Assembly: GCA_022225965.2 (NCBI GenBank)
Contig: JAKJXP020000154.1
Coordinates: forward strand, 54,355 to 72,825
DNA length: 18,471 nucleotides
Source of the DNA: Diatrype stigma
Lineage: Eukaryota > Ascomycota > Sordariomycetes > Xylariales > Diatrypaceae
Direction: 5' to 3'
The notes below the pieces were generated by a model that saw only the letters and a list, made by a program, of their open reading frames with translations, did no database searches and was not told the origin of the DNA. Each line of letters opens with the position of its first letter. Positions within the stretch are counted from its first letter, which is position 1. Shown one piece after another: positions 1 to 9,104 of this stretch. The position numbers were made by a program, and so were the translations under genes.

Positions 1-1
1 C

Positions 2-2
<1 letters not shown>

Positions 3-33
<31 letters not shown>
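3..33. repeat. Poly-C homopolymer run at window edge
   Basis: Thirty-one consecutive C residues follow the first two bases. Such a run at a sequence end is more likely a sequencing or assembly artefact than biology. It does not resemble the TTAGGG/CCCTAA telomere repeat of most filamentous fungi. Confidence 0.85.
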
Positions 34-36
<3 letters not shown>

Positions 37-888
37 TCGAGCACAAGACAACTACTTTCGAGCTCCGACAACGCGGCAGCCAACTCCCGATGGCTGATCA
101 CGTGCTCCGATCCCGACATGAGTAATGATACACTTTTATGCCCGGGGGGACATGAATAAGTAGGCATAATACTACCGTGCAGCTGCGCTACCACAGGGGT
201 AATGGGGCTATTGTGCAACGGCAAGCAATTTACACAAAGCCTAACTGGGGATTATACACATCACCCGAAGTATATGTGTGCCTATGTAGCGATGCGTAGA
301 AGATGGACAGTCGAAACACCAGTCCCTCCTTGGTTTACAGTTGTTTCCATAAGCTCTCCTACGGTTGACGGCGTGGATCTGAACCCTTCGGTGGCAGGAG
401 TCTGGTGCGAGCCAATAGGTTCATCCAGCGCAAACGAATCAGAATCGATACTACATTTCTTGCCATTTCGTATCATGGGTTGTAAGGCCCTCGAGAAAAT
501 ATACATGTTTATAAACTGTTCAGTACATCCGTAGTGTATACCTATTGATCTATAAACATAACTTAAGCATTGGAAGCGCGAAATAGTAATTGGGAACGAA
601 GCTACAGAATTCAAACATCTACATTTAGATGGTGGAATTGGTCTAAAGGGGTGCACGGTATTTTAGACATAATCCAATAAGTAGTTAGGAGTTCCAATAC
701 CGCATTCTATTGGTCAGTTCTACATGAACAACAAACAAGTAATTATCTCCTTATCAAGACTTGAGGTTCTCTATGGACTGCATGTACAATGTATCGGATA
801 TGTGTATGGGCTGATTCTATTGACATTTTCTGAATTATTAGATACTATCAGGTTGTCGTCCTTCCTTGCGCCTGCCCTGCACCTTCTC
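34..888. other. Unassigned region downstream of the MFS gene
   Basis: No recognisable gene. Two overlapping open frames, 202-534 (+) and 282-656 (-), have no family motif, no signal peptide, no clear membrane segment and no introns I could support; they may be chance frames or part of a dispersed repeat. The 3' untranslated region of the minus-strand MFS gene must begin just left of 889, but no clear polyadenylation signal stands out. Confidence 0.5.
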
Positions 889-2649
889 CTATTCCTCGAT
901 GTTTGCCCGCTGCCGTTGAGCTTTGCCTTGTTTCAATCCATAATCTCGAATAGACAAACAAGAGGCAAGATGGATGAAAATTAGCACAGCGAAAGAGACA
1001 AACACAGCATGAAGGCCTTTCATGTAACCTTGGATTACCATGTCCATCTCCTCGTCGGTAAGGTGCAGGTCTTTCAAGGCGAAGGCTGAGGAAACTAATC
1101 TTGAGATGAGACTGTCGCTAATTCTCGATCTCAACTGACCTGACAACACATTGCTTAAAATAGCACCGGAAACTTTATATTTCATTAGAGCGCCATTAAA
1201 CAGTGTCAGGATGAACGGGGATACATACCAGTAGTACCAGTTGCTCCTCCCATGTCTCTTATGAAATTTCGTAAGCCGGTCAGAACAGCTCGATCTTCAT
1301 TATCAGATCCTGCTAATATACCAATAAGAACTGTACGATGAATGGTTAGCTAATCAAGAAATGTTATAGTATTTCAAGGAATGAATGACGAACCGGGTTG
1401 CAACGAACAGCCTACACCTATGCCGTCAAAGATGCCGACCACGATAATTTGCCAAATTGGGGTCGATGGACTGTAATGCATCTTTGCGACGGCTGACATG
1501 GCCCAACAGATGGCCCCAGAGACGATTATGGGTTTATAATGTTTTAACATAGATATGAGAACTCCCGTCAGGCCCGATGTAAGCCCATGAGTGATGACCA
1601 TGGGCAACATCAAAATTCCAGCCTGGGCAGGGCTCGACCCACGGACGTTTTGCAGATACAACGGGAGAATGAATAGGTTCCCCCAGTAAACCCAGCCGAT
1701 GAGGACGTTAATGCATATAAGCGTGGTCGTGGAACGATTGTATTGAAACAATTGAACCGGCAACAGGGGTAGCTTCGCGAACCGCCACTCGATCGCCAGA
1801 AAGACACCAAAAAACATGGCGCCAGTGATGAGCATACTAACCGCTGCCGGCGAGGTCCAGGATATGGTAGATCCATATTGCGAGATGGGAATCTAATGAG
1901 TTCGTAAATTAGCAAGTATTCATCAGACACGCCTGCCTCGGTGATTCACCCCTTACCAGAAGCAACGTAATGCTGAGCAAACTCGCCCAGGCTCCGGCCC
2001 AATCGACCAACTTCAGCTTGTCCCAGATCCGGTTCTCAGTCGATGTACACCGCTGGGGCGGCCAGACAGCCATCAGATACACTATAGCAATGATGCATAA
2101 CGGACAGACAAACCAAAAGGCCCACTGCCATCCCATGGTCTTGGTGAGCACCCCGCCGATGATCGGGCCCAACCCGTTACCTAGCGCCACGGCTACCCCG
2201 ACCATGCCGAAGTAGTACCCGCGCTGCTCCAGCGTGGTGACGTCGGCAATGGCAATCTGCACGAGCGCATTGATGGCTCCCGCGCCGAACCCGGTGAACG
2301 CACGCGCGGCGAACAGCGCGACGGGCGTGGTGGTGAAGCCGCTCCACAGGTTCCCAACGCCCATGATGGAGAGCGCGGTGATGAGAGAGGCCTTGCGGCC
2401 GAAGATGTCGGACAGCCTGCCATTGATCAGCTGGATGCTGGTGCTGGTGATGAGAAAGCTCGCGCCGATGAGGGAGATGGAGGCGCCGAGGTCTAGGGCC
2501 GACGCAATAGCGGGAAGACTCGTCGAGATGGCGGTTGCATCCAGGAACGAAGTAAACTGTATCAATGCGAGCGCGGGAAAAATAATCAGAAGGCGCTTTT
2601 GCGGGAGGGAATGGGATTGGCTTTGGAGAAGGGGAGTCGTTTCGTCCAT
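889..2649 (-). CDS. MFS exporter, drug:H+ antiporter-like (DHA2 type)
   Basis: Plasma- or vacuolar-membrane proton-coupled exporter, predicted 525 aa. Exons on the minus strand: 2649-1957, 1892-1394, 1330-1229, 1172-889. The introns (64, 63, 56 nt) keep frame, and a CTAA branch-like element is visible in each. The protein starts MDETTPLL, a common N-terminus for these fungal exporters. FLDATAIS and nearby residues (about 35-52) form the first helix motif, GRLSDIFGRK (77-86) is MFS motif A, and GNGLGPIIGG (157-166) is antiporter motif C, which points to export. The length fits a 14-helix carrier, though I did not count helices rigorously. Intron 2 has an unusual GTTCGT donor and intron 3 an AAG acceptor; both are needed to join conserved segments (SLQP-VLIGILAGSD and GTT-VSGAILSN). 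It lies about 1 kb from the repeat-peptide gene on the same strand, so exporting that product is a reasonable guess. The substrate cannot be read from sequence. Confidence 0.9.
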
Positions 2650-3656
2650 GTTACGCGCTAGTTACATGTAAAGAAAATCAAGTGTTTCTAAGACGGCACG
2701 GCACGCATGAGGGGTCAAGAAAGCAGTGTAGAAGGCATGAACATTCCGGACCAAGAGGTCTTCTGTGTTGGTCTTCCGTATTAATGGCATGTCATCAAAT
2801 TATGTCAGCAAACTTGGCTTGAGAAGTACCTCTAAGACTCTGGCTTCTGATTGGTCAATGGCAATCATACCCCCTGCGTTCTCACCTGGGACTGGTCGAC
2901 GGGATTAGCTCCTTTTGCTGCAGCCAATCAAATCGCAAACTCTTGAAATACTGTACAAGTACATGCACCATTGATATGTAGACCCTCTCCAGGGTTCCTT
3001 ACGATACACCCAAATGTCACCGACATAGCTACATATACGACTCATATATACCTAGTATAGTCACTTACATGGGGGCACAAGAAACTGGTCTAATTACATA
3101 GTATAGGCATGGAACTACCTGTAGTACTGGGTAATCGTAGATATTATCAAAGATGTCCCGTGTGGCACAGGTTGAACGTAGTAATGCACACACAAATCCC
3201 CATCCTAGGTACCTACCTAGGTAAGGTTATGCAGGGAGCTACGGATGCTGTTAGCCATCGAGAAGAATATGCCCTTTGGTTGAAAGATGGATTTCCCGTC
3301 CAGTCCATTGTTTTTGCGGGAAAGCTTGTTAACGGCCCTGTAACGCTGCTTGTATTGACTATACTGTAGTACGTAGTATAAGGAAGAAACAGTTTCTCCT
3401 GCGCCCGAATCCAAGAAATTTCCACCACTAGGCTGAGCCCCATTGCCAAGCCACACCTCCAGCCACCGAAAGCCACCCCCTGAGCCACCTCTTATGACTG
3501 CCGACATTTCATAGCATACCACATTAGAATCCTATTTCTTATAACACCCCCGCCTTATAATCGTTAGCATTTATGGAAACAAACATCGGGTGAGTGTCTG
3601 ATGTCGTACGTACCTCAAATGGAAGCTTGAGCTGCTACATAGGCTTAATTTCGCGT
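2650..3656. other. Intergenic: upstream of MFS gene, 3' side of the peptide gene
   Basis: It holds the promoter side of the MFS gene. Two CCAATCA boxes occur in opposite orientation, at 2848-2854 (minus-strand reading) and 2924-2930 (plus), possible CCAAT-binding-complex sites. A TACCTAGGTA-type motif lies near 3212-3222. Open frames at 3109-3369 (+) and 3213-3522 (-) overlap each other, lack family features and are not called as genes. Confidence 0.4.
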
Positions 3657-4349
3657 TTAAGCGACAGTGGCGGCGTTGGAAGCGTCGAAGCCGACACAGC
3701 GGGAAATGATCTTGCCGGCCTCATCGACGGTGCCGCATTGTCCAACGTCCAAGTCGCCACGGCGAGCAACGGTGGCAGCGTTGGAGGGGTCGAAACCGAC
3801 ACAGCGGGCAAGGATCTTGCCATCTTCATCGACCTTGCATAGTCCAACATCGAGGTCGCCACGCTGAAGAAGGGTAGCGGCATTGGAAGCGTCGAAGCCG
3901 ACACAGCGGGCAAGGATCTTGCCGGCCTCATCGACAGTCCCGCACTGTCCAACATCCAAGTCGCCACGGCGAGCAACGGTGGCAGCGTTGGAGGGGTCGA
4001 AGCCAACGCAGCGGGCGAGGATCTTGCCATCTTCATCAACCTTGCATAGTCCAACATCGAGGTCGCCGCGTTGAAGAAGGGTGGCAGCATTGGAAGCGTC
4101 GAAGCCGACACAGCGGGCAAGGATCTTGCCGGCCTCGTCGACGGTTCCGCATTGTCCAACATCCAGGTCGCCACGGCGAGCGACAGTGGCAGCCTCGGAG
4201 GCATCGAAGCCAACGCAGCGGGAGAGAATCTTGCCGTTCTCATCGACGGTCCCGCACTGTCCAACATCCAGGTCGCCCCGGCGAGCAACAGTGGGAGCAG
4301 AGAGGCCGGTAGCGGCAAAAGCAAGAAGGGTGGCGGCTGAGAACTTCAT
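3657..4349 (-). CDS. Secreted six-unit repeat peptide precursor (Kex2-type)
   Basis: Single-exon gene, 230 aa, ending in TAA. Residues 1-18 are a signal peptide (MKFSAATLLAFAATGLSA), followed by PTVARR and six units beginning GDLDVG: residues 25-59, 60-94, 95-128, 129-163, 164-197 and 198-230. Each unit has two Cys, 12 or 11 residues apart, a conserved GKIL/GKII and CVGFD, and an AAT tail. Units 1 and 2 follow RR, unit 3 QR, unit 4 RR, unit 5 QR and unit 6 RR. RR is a Kex2-type site, so the Golgi protease would be expected to release secreted peptides. The last unit stops at AATVA, exactly where RR would otherwise follow. The start is well supported: the signal peptide begins there, CACA precedes the ATG, and a CA-rich leader with a TATA box lies upstream. 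Its neighbours, a UstYa-like protein and an MFS exporter, suggest a ribosomally made, modified peptide. A plain secreted Cys-rich peptide or effector is the main alternative. I recognise no named family. Confidence 0.85.
   Translation of the reverse strand: MKFSAATLLAFAATGLSAPTVARRGDLDVGQCGTVDENGKILSRCVGFDASEAATVARRGDLDVGQCGTVDEAGKILARCVGFDASNAATLLQRGDLDVGLCKVDEDGKILARCVGFDPSNAATVARRGDLDVGQCGTVDEAGKILARCVGFDASNAATLLQRGDLDVGLCKVDEDGKILARCVGFDPSNAATVARRGDLDVGQCGTVDEAGKIISRCVGFDASNAATVA
3660..4277 (-). repeat. Six tandem 33-35-codon coding repeats
   Basis: Unit boundaries on the minus strand: 4277-4173, 4172-4068, 4067-3966, 3965-3861, 3860-3759 and 3758-3660. Two unit types exist: a QCGTVDE form (units 1, 2, 4, 6) and an LCKVDE form one residue shorter (units 3, 5). 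Units 2-3 and 4-5 are a duplicated 207-nt pair encoding identical 69-residue segments. By hand comparison the two copies differ at 14 bases, all transitions and all silent. Confidence 0.9.
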
Positions 4350-4509
4350 TGTGTCTGTGGGTGTGTGGTGCTTGCTGGTGCTTGCAGGTGTTGTGGCAAA
4401 GAGGATGGATGTAGGTAGATGGATGTATGAGTACTGGGATGGCAGTGTGAGGCAGTGATGAGGATAGTGATGTGTTGAAAGTAGGAGAGACTGAGGCGTG
4501 GTAGAGGTG

Positions 4510-4516
4510 TTTTATA
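4510..4516 (-). promoter_or_regulatory. TATA box of the repeat-peptide gene
   Basis: Read on the minus strand this is TATAAAA, about 160 nt upstream of the ATG at 4349. Between them lies a CA- and CT-rich leader (4350-4500, minus reading), typical of strongly expressed fungal genes. The position is plausible; no transcript start is known. Confidence 0.5.
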
Positions 4517-4790
4517 GATTTTTCAACAGCCCATGCGTAGGAGCTCACCTCCTGGACTTTGGTGCGAAAGTTTCTGTTAGAACTTCATGGCTACGATGAC
4601 AAGTCGCATTACTGTGAGGCTCGACTCCTAGCGGCTCCTCCGAGCCATTGGAGCTGCCATGATCTCCAACCCTAGTGCCTCTTTGATGATGTGGTGACAA
4701 AGGATTCAAGTTCGTAGTTGCTTTACAAAAGCCCTAGTCCTACGAAACCAGGAGACCATGCTCTATGCTTTCCTTATTCTAGCTAATAGC

Positions 4791-4864
4791 GGGCGTCTAC
4801 TGCAGTGGTCAACCACCTAGCTGTCGTTCTTCAGGAGGAAGGGGTTCGAATCCCTCGACGCCCG
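4791..4864 (+). pseudogene. tRNA-like sequence (degenerate tRNA or tRNA-derived element)
   Basis: A perfect 7-bp acceptor-like stem pairs GGGCGTC (4791-4797) with GACGCCC (4857-4863), leaving G at 4864, the length of a tRNA. TACTGCAGTGG resembles an A box. GGTTCGAATCC is a perfect B box in a T-arm-like context (4840-4856) with a mismatch at the outer T-stem pair. I could not fold a proper 5-bp anticodon stem with a 7-nt loop, so no anticodon is assigned. A decayed tRNA or a tRNA-derived repeat fits best; a functional tRNA is less likely. Confidence 0.45.
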
Positions 4865-4877
4865 ACCTGCTGTCCTT

Positions 4878-5199
4878 ACATAAACCAGGATCGCAATCCA
4901 TAGTGCGTTATTCGACAGTACCCGCTGCGAGATAGATACCATATGGTATACCATATGTTCGAGTCTTACATCACCCGGGATCATAATCCATACTGTATTA
5001 CCAGTATACACGGAGAGAGAAGGTCCCTAGATTCGAAATCTATATGATACACCAGGATCATGATCCATGATGCGTTACTTGTTGGTACCCGCTACAGGAG
5101 AGTAACCCTAGACTCGACTCTTACATACACCGGGATTAGTAATCTATAGTGTGTTACACACCAGTATCCGCTGCGAGAGAGATCCTGGGTGCGAATCCT
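4878..5199 (+). repeat. Tandem array of four diverged tRNA-like units
   Basis: Four diverged copies in head-to-tail order: about 4878-4967, 4968-5043, 5044-5122 and 5123-5199 (90, 76, 79, 77 nt). Each begins with a version of ACATACACCGGGAT followed by AATCCATAGTGCGTTA. Most carry CAGTACCCGCTGCGAGAGA in the middle. Each ends in a B-box-like element (GTTCGAGTC, ATTCGAAAT, ACTCGACTC, GTGCGAATC). The first unit is longer because it holds an 18-bp palindrome. The array follows directly on the tRNA-like sequence at 4791. The tRNA origin is inferred from unit length and the B boxes. Confidence 0.6.
4940..4957. repeat. 18-bp perfect palindrome
   Basis: CATATGGTATACCATATG reads the same on both strands. 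It accounts for most of the extra length of the first array unit relative to the others, so it looks like an insertion or local inverted duplication there. Confidence 0.85.
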
Positions 5200-6016
5200 A
5201 CGTACGAGTCGCACCTAGGGCCTGTCGTAGCAGGTGCTGGGTGGTAGCATAAACCAGGCCACCTTCGGGCAAACAAAAAATGAGGCGTTAACGACGAGTG
5301 GGAATCGTACTCCCCTATCAAGCTAACTATCTGATACCGCCCAAGTTCCCATTTGCGGATTCAAGGACCTGGCTATCCGATGTCAGCCGTAACGACATCG
5401 AGTTAGCTGTGGTATATTCGCACTAGCAATATTGTGAGTATCGAAGGACGAAGGGCGTTAGATATCCTTCCCACTTTCGAACGGTTCCTGGAAGGGATCT
5501 CGACATATACCTGATAAGCAAGGTCCATATCCCTTACCGCCTCCTTTTTTCAGGCTCATGATGGTGGATCGATACCGTTATGCGAACAAGTTGATACCAA
5601 CATGAGTTAGCAACCGCCTACATACACAATATTTCAGCCGAGTGGGTGAACAATGCAATGCCGATCAGCTGACAACAATACCTTTCCCATATCCACCTGG
5701 AAGCCATGGGTAAACGGGGTACATAAGCACTAACACAGCGTGGGTGGATGGGGGCCTAGATTAGCGACGAGCACATCAGAAGCCAAGTTTTGTCTTCTAG
5801 ATCGGCAGGTCAGGGGGGAGCATTTCATCCAGGGTGTTGGGCAGTTACCGGATTATACCCATGATTCCCTCCTCCATGCCGGTAGCGGCATATGTGCGGT
5901 TGTGGCGTTGCGGGAGGGCGACCTCATATGCCGAATATGAACAGCAGGTGTGCTATGTGCCTTGTACCTAGTACGTAGATAAGCAAACAGAGTAGGAGTT
6001 GTTATTTTTATCATCA

Positions 6017-6023
6017 TTATAAG
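6017..6023 (+). promoter_or_regulatory. Possible TATA element of the UstYa-like gene
   Basis: TTATAAG lies about 120 nt upstream of the ATG at 6145. A 7-bp inverted repeat, CCAACTT-CA-AAGTTGG, follows at 6070-6085 and could be a dimeric regulator site or lie in the 5' leader. Confidence 0.3.
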
Positions 6024-6144
6024 TAGACCTGGGAACCAGCGTACTTGGATGGCGCAGCGCTATTCTCTCCCAACTTCAAAGTTGGTGCGATACATGATCG
6101 TTCTACTTCCTTCTCTCTCGTTTGCCATCCGAAGCTAGATAACA

Positions 6145-7051
6145 ATGTCTTTCTTCAAGAAATCAACGTCCTTCTTTAAATCCACCATGGCAGGCGAAAA
6201 GGACGACCAATATGGCCGCCTCATGCATGACGACGAAGACAGTGAGACTGCAGAAAAGGATATCCATCCACGATTTCAGCGCAAAACTTCCTCGTTAAGC
6301 TTCTTGCTTGTATCAAACACCCTCCTAGCGCTGGTGGTTCTAGGGTTACTAGCCCGAACTTTTTACCATGCCTATGCACCAACCCCATCGCTCCCATACA
6401 CTGGGGTTGGGCAGGCCCAACTGCTAGAGGATCAGCTTGGGGTCCATGCAAAGGTCGTGCAGACCTATCGGTTCTACGAGGAGAACTTAGATGACCTGGA
6501 CTTCAGGAAGGGGGATCCCTACTGGGAAGCCCTGTTTCCTAGTAAGACTGCCACATGAAAGCACAAGTACCTTTGATGATAGACTGACACTACATGTAGA
6601 GGGCGATGGCCAAGTCTTCCTCGAGGATGACGTGGTAGCGGCTTACAAACTCAAACCATCCCTGAGAAACCCGGCCAAAGGAAACTACAGCGCCTACTTC
6701 ATGGCGGGATACCATTCCCTCCACTGCATCGTAAGTCTGTGATTAGTTCAATGGTACTCGTTATATACTAACTAGGCAAAGGGGAGTATCAGGCAGGTGC
6801 TAGGTCAGTTCATGGCAGCGCATATAGCAGGGGAGCAGTACGACATCACGGAACACAAATGGCTTCACACTGTGCACTGCTTGGCCGACTTACGTCAAGT
6901 CCTGTTCTGTAACTTCGATGAGACCCTCTTGAATTTCGAAGGGAAGATCCACCCCGGATATCACCAGGAGAAAGTGTGCAAGGACCTGCGTCCTATCGAT
7001 GAGTGGCTGGAGTACAATTATATAGGGAAGTTCGAAGGAAAAGTACAATAG
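6145..7051 (+). CDS. UstYa-like DUF3328 protein, probable peptide-modifying oxidase
   Basis: Predicted 265 aa from three exons: 6145-6541, 6600-6730 and 6782-7051 (TAG stop). Intron 1 (58 nt) is GTAAGA...TGTAG with a CTGAC branch and rebuilds FPKGDGQVFLEDD. Intron 2 (51 nt) has a perfect TACTAAC branch; the acceptor at AAAG 6781 is chosen because it restores HSLHCIGSIRQ, while the closer TAG at 6775 lies too near the branch point. A single membrane helix spans about residues 51-69 after a charged, probably cytosolic N-terminus. Two family-defining HxxHC motifs are present: HSLHC (171-175) and HTVHC (205-209), the second followed by LADLRQVLFC. In ustiloxin, phomopsin and victorin-type pathways such proteins oxidise or crosslink the core peptide; members also act in cyclochlorotine (NRPS) biosynthesis. 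The nearby repeat precursor favours a ribosomal peptide role. Only one UstYa copy is seen, whereas many such clusters have two or more. An in-frame Met at residue 15 is an alternative start. Confidence 0.92.
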
Positions 7052-8029
7052 ATGATAGGTAGTACACTAAGCACCCTAGGTTCTGCGTATGCTAGGTATT
7101 TGGAGCATATCGCCTTTTAATATGAATTTCGGGGTTGTTTAGTTTTAACCATGCGAGTATAATGTACTATCATTTGGTGCATATAGTAATTTAATTGCAT
7201 ACAAACCGAAGATATCCAGTGCATGGTGAATCAGGAGTCTAGTGTATTTTATGTCTTGCCTTTTTTATGATCAGTAACAATCCTAGAGTCTGTCTGGGTA
7301 CTTAGGTAACATGGCCTTATAAGTGAACTACATGTGATTGAAGGTCACTTTGATTTCGCCATGACAGATCCAGCGGCTATTCGGTACATATGGCAGTGTG
7401 AATACATGAGTATCTCTGGGAATAACTGTATGCAGAATCTAGGATCATTCCTGTACATCGATGACATTACTCGATAGAGTGATCAGATGTCTGTTTGATC
7501 ACGCAAGTATCTGGCGGTGCACGTGTTTGGTTGCTTAGTTGCAGTCAGATTGCAGTTGCCCAGCCCAATGGTGTCCACTACTGGCGTCGAAGCAATTGCC
7601 TTCTTATTACCATATTTTGGTTAATGTGTTGCCGATCATATATGCCAAGAAAGATACAAAGAAAGGAACATGACTAGTGTGATCATACAATGTCGAGACA
7701 GAGACTCCGACTGAGGAAACTCCACAACAGGTGAACGAACTGATCGGAATGAGAACTATACGCGCAGTGTGCAGGACGATAATAGAACATCCTAGAATGT
7801 CGACGATGGGGATATTATGCGAGATAGCTAAATTCCCCCCTCGGCGTGGGCTGCGGAAACCGACTCTTCATAGCCCTTTTCGTATTATGAGACGTCCATC
7901 AGAATCCTTCGTGGAGGTTGCAGAGCTTGGAGTTCAGTTGAACATTGAAAGTCCTCTTTGCCATTGCGAATGCTATCGTGGTAATAGGCCCGTTGATGGC
8001 TTGCGCTGCCAGGATGTTGCGCAGGGTCC

Positions 8030-8770
8030 CGGAGCGGCTTGAGAGCGAGATAGCAGCATCAACCTGCATCCGGGAATAGCAGCAACGAACTACAGCCGGG
8101 ACCTGTGTGATCAGGTAGCAAGCGATCGAATGATCAACTTCAGCTCTAACTACGGCGGCTGGAAATTGGGTCCAGACCCGAACTATGACTCGTGGAGAAT
8201 ATGGTTTTGACTAGAGGAACCTTCGCTTTCGTCAAGCCCTCAACACCGACGATGACATCTAAGAATACTTCACAGGGAAATGCTGGCAACCTCGTAAGGA
8301 TGACTACTCCAACGGACAACGTCAACCCTCAAGTGACTAGTTGGGGTTCAAGTTATCTTCCCCGACCTAAGCTATCTCCCTTCCGGAATGGAGGCCACTC
8401 GTTGTCTCCGGAATATTCACCGCCGGCTCCATCGTTTCCGTATGCAGGAAGACGAGATGGCCAAGGAGCTGCCGTACTGAGTTGTACCTACTCGATGTGA
8501 TACCTTAGAAGCATGCCGTACGCTAAGTTCTACCCGATGGTCTGTAAGGCGATCAGATACTTTCAGGACCAACGACACATGACAGAGCCGCTTCGTGGTT
8601 GACAAGCTAGCCGACTCAGAGCAAGGAGAAATGATCACCATCGTCGAAAGGATGCTAATAAAGGCATCTAACATAGTGCTTAAAGATAGTGCTTACAGCA
8701 ATCAAGTGCTGGACAGGGGTTTCAACGGAGTTCTCGCTATATATTGCCGTATGTCAGCGGCTAGATAGCC
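8030..8770 (+). pseudogene. Possible decayed protein gene, unknown family
   Basis: Several protein-like stretches on the plus strand lie in different frames and are broken by stops. One includes NFSSNYGGWKLGPDP at about 8148-8190. Another includes LNTDD and EYFTGKCWQPRKDDYSN at about 8240-8310, with a stop between them. A third is a 59-codon open stretch at about 8592-8767 including FVVDKLADSEQGEMITIVER. The pattern suggests an old gene with frameshifts, but I recognise no family, and chance frames are possible. Confidence 0.2.
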
Positions 8771-9104
8771 ACCGTGCGTCCATTCGGGCCTTAATCGAAC
8801 GTGCTTCTAGCAAGAGTTAGTTTATACAGCGATGAAATGATGCCATAATAGCCATGAATTGCAACTGATTGTACTCGGCCGATAGTATCCCTATCGTGGG
8901 TCCGGCACAGACCGGGAGCCTTGGTTAGCGCTTACTTAATTTAAAGGAGCGATATTACCTAAGTGGGCATGGGGGCATAACTATGCCGATCCATGCGCCT
9001 TCTTCACGCATTGCCGGCCAACCGACCAACCGCCGTACTCCATGACAGGCCGGGGGGTTTTACTAGGTGCCCATGGGGGGCTGGTATAGTCCAGCCAGCA
9101 GTTG

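Larger units (their letters stand above)
4550..6144. other. Intergenic between peptide gene and UstYa-like gene
   Basis: About 1.6 kb without a convincing protein gene. It contains the tRNA-like array (4791-5199) listed separately and, at about 5248-5257, a short ATAAACCAGG match to the start of the array units. An open frame at 5740-5940 (+, 66 codons) has no recognisable feature. The right end holds the UstYa promoter. Confidence 0.5.

Noticed and set aside
202..656. Overlapping open frames on both strands
   Set aside because: No family motif, signal peptide or supported splice structure; they overlap each other and are best seen as chance frames.
3109..3522. Open frames 3109-3369 (+) and 3213-3488 / 3217-3522 (-)
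   Set aside because: Mutually overlapping, featureless and in a promoter/3' region; no evidence of coding.
3657..4349. Alpha-type mating pheromone precursor
   Set aside because: The architecture is similar (signal peptide plus Kex2 repeats), but units of about 35 residues lack the WC..xGQ.C-type core of filamentous ascomycete alpha pheromones.
3594..4458. Open frames on both strands across the repeat gene (for example 3635-4324 minus, 3667-3867 plus, 4081-4458 plus)
   Set aside because: They are shadow frames kept open by the repetitive, stop-poor coding repeat. Only the 3657-4349 minus frame has a signal peptide, ordered processing sites and silent-site divergence.
5280..5345. Possible minus-strand tRNA (B-box-like GTACGATTC followed by a T6 run)
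   Set aside because: No matching acceptor stem or acceptable T stem was found upstream; one B-box-like match plus a T run is too little.
5740..5940. 66-codon plus-strand frame upstream of the UstYa-like gene
   Set aside because: No recognisable motif or signal peptide and no conserved-looking composition; not enough to call a gene.
7731..8042. 103-codon plus-strand frame
   Set aside because: No family features. The opposite strand also has a protein-like stretch there, so the coding strand cannot be decided.
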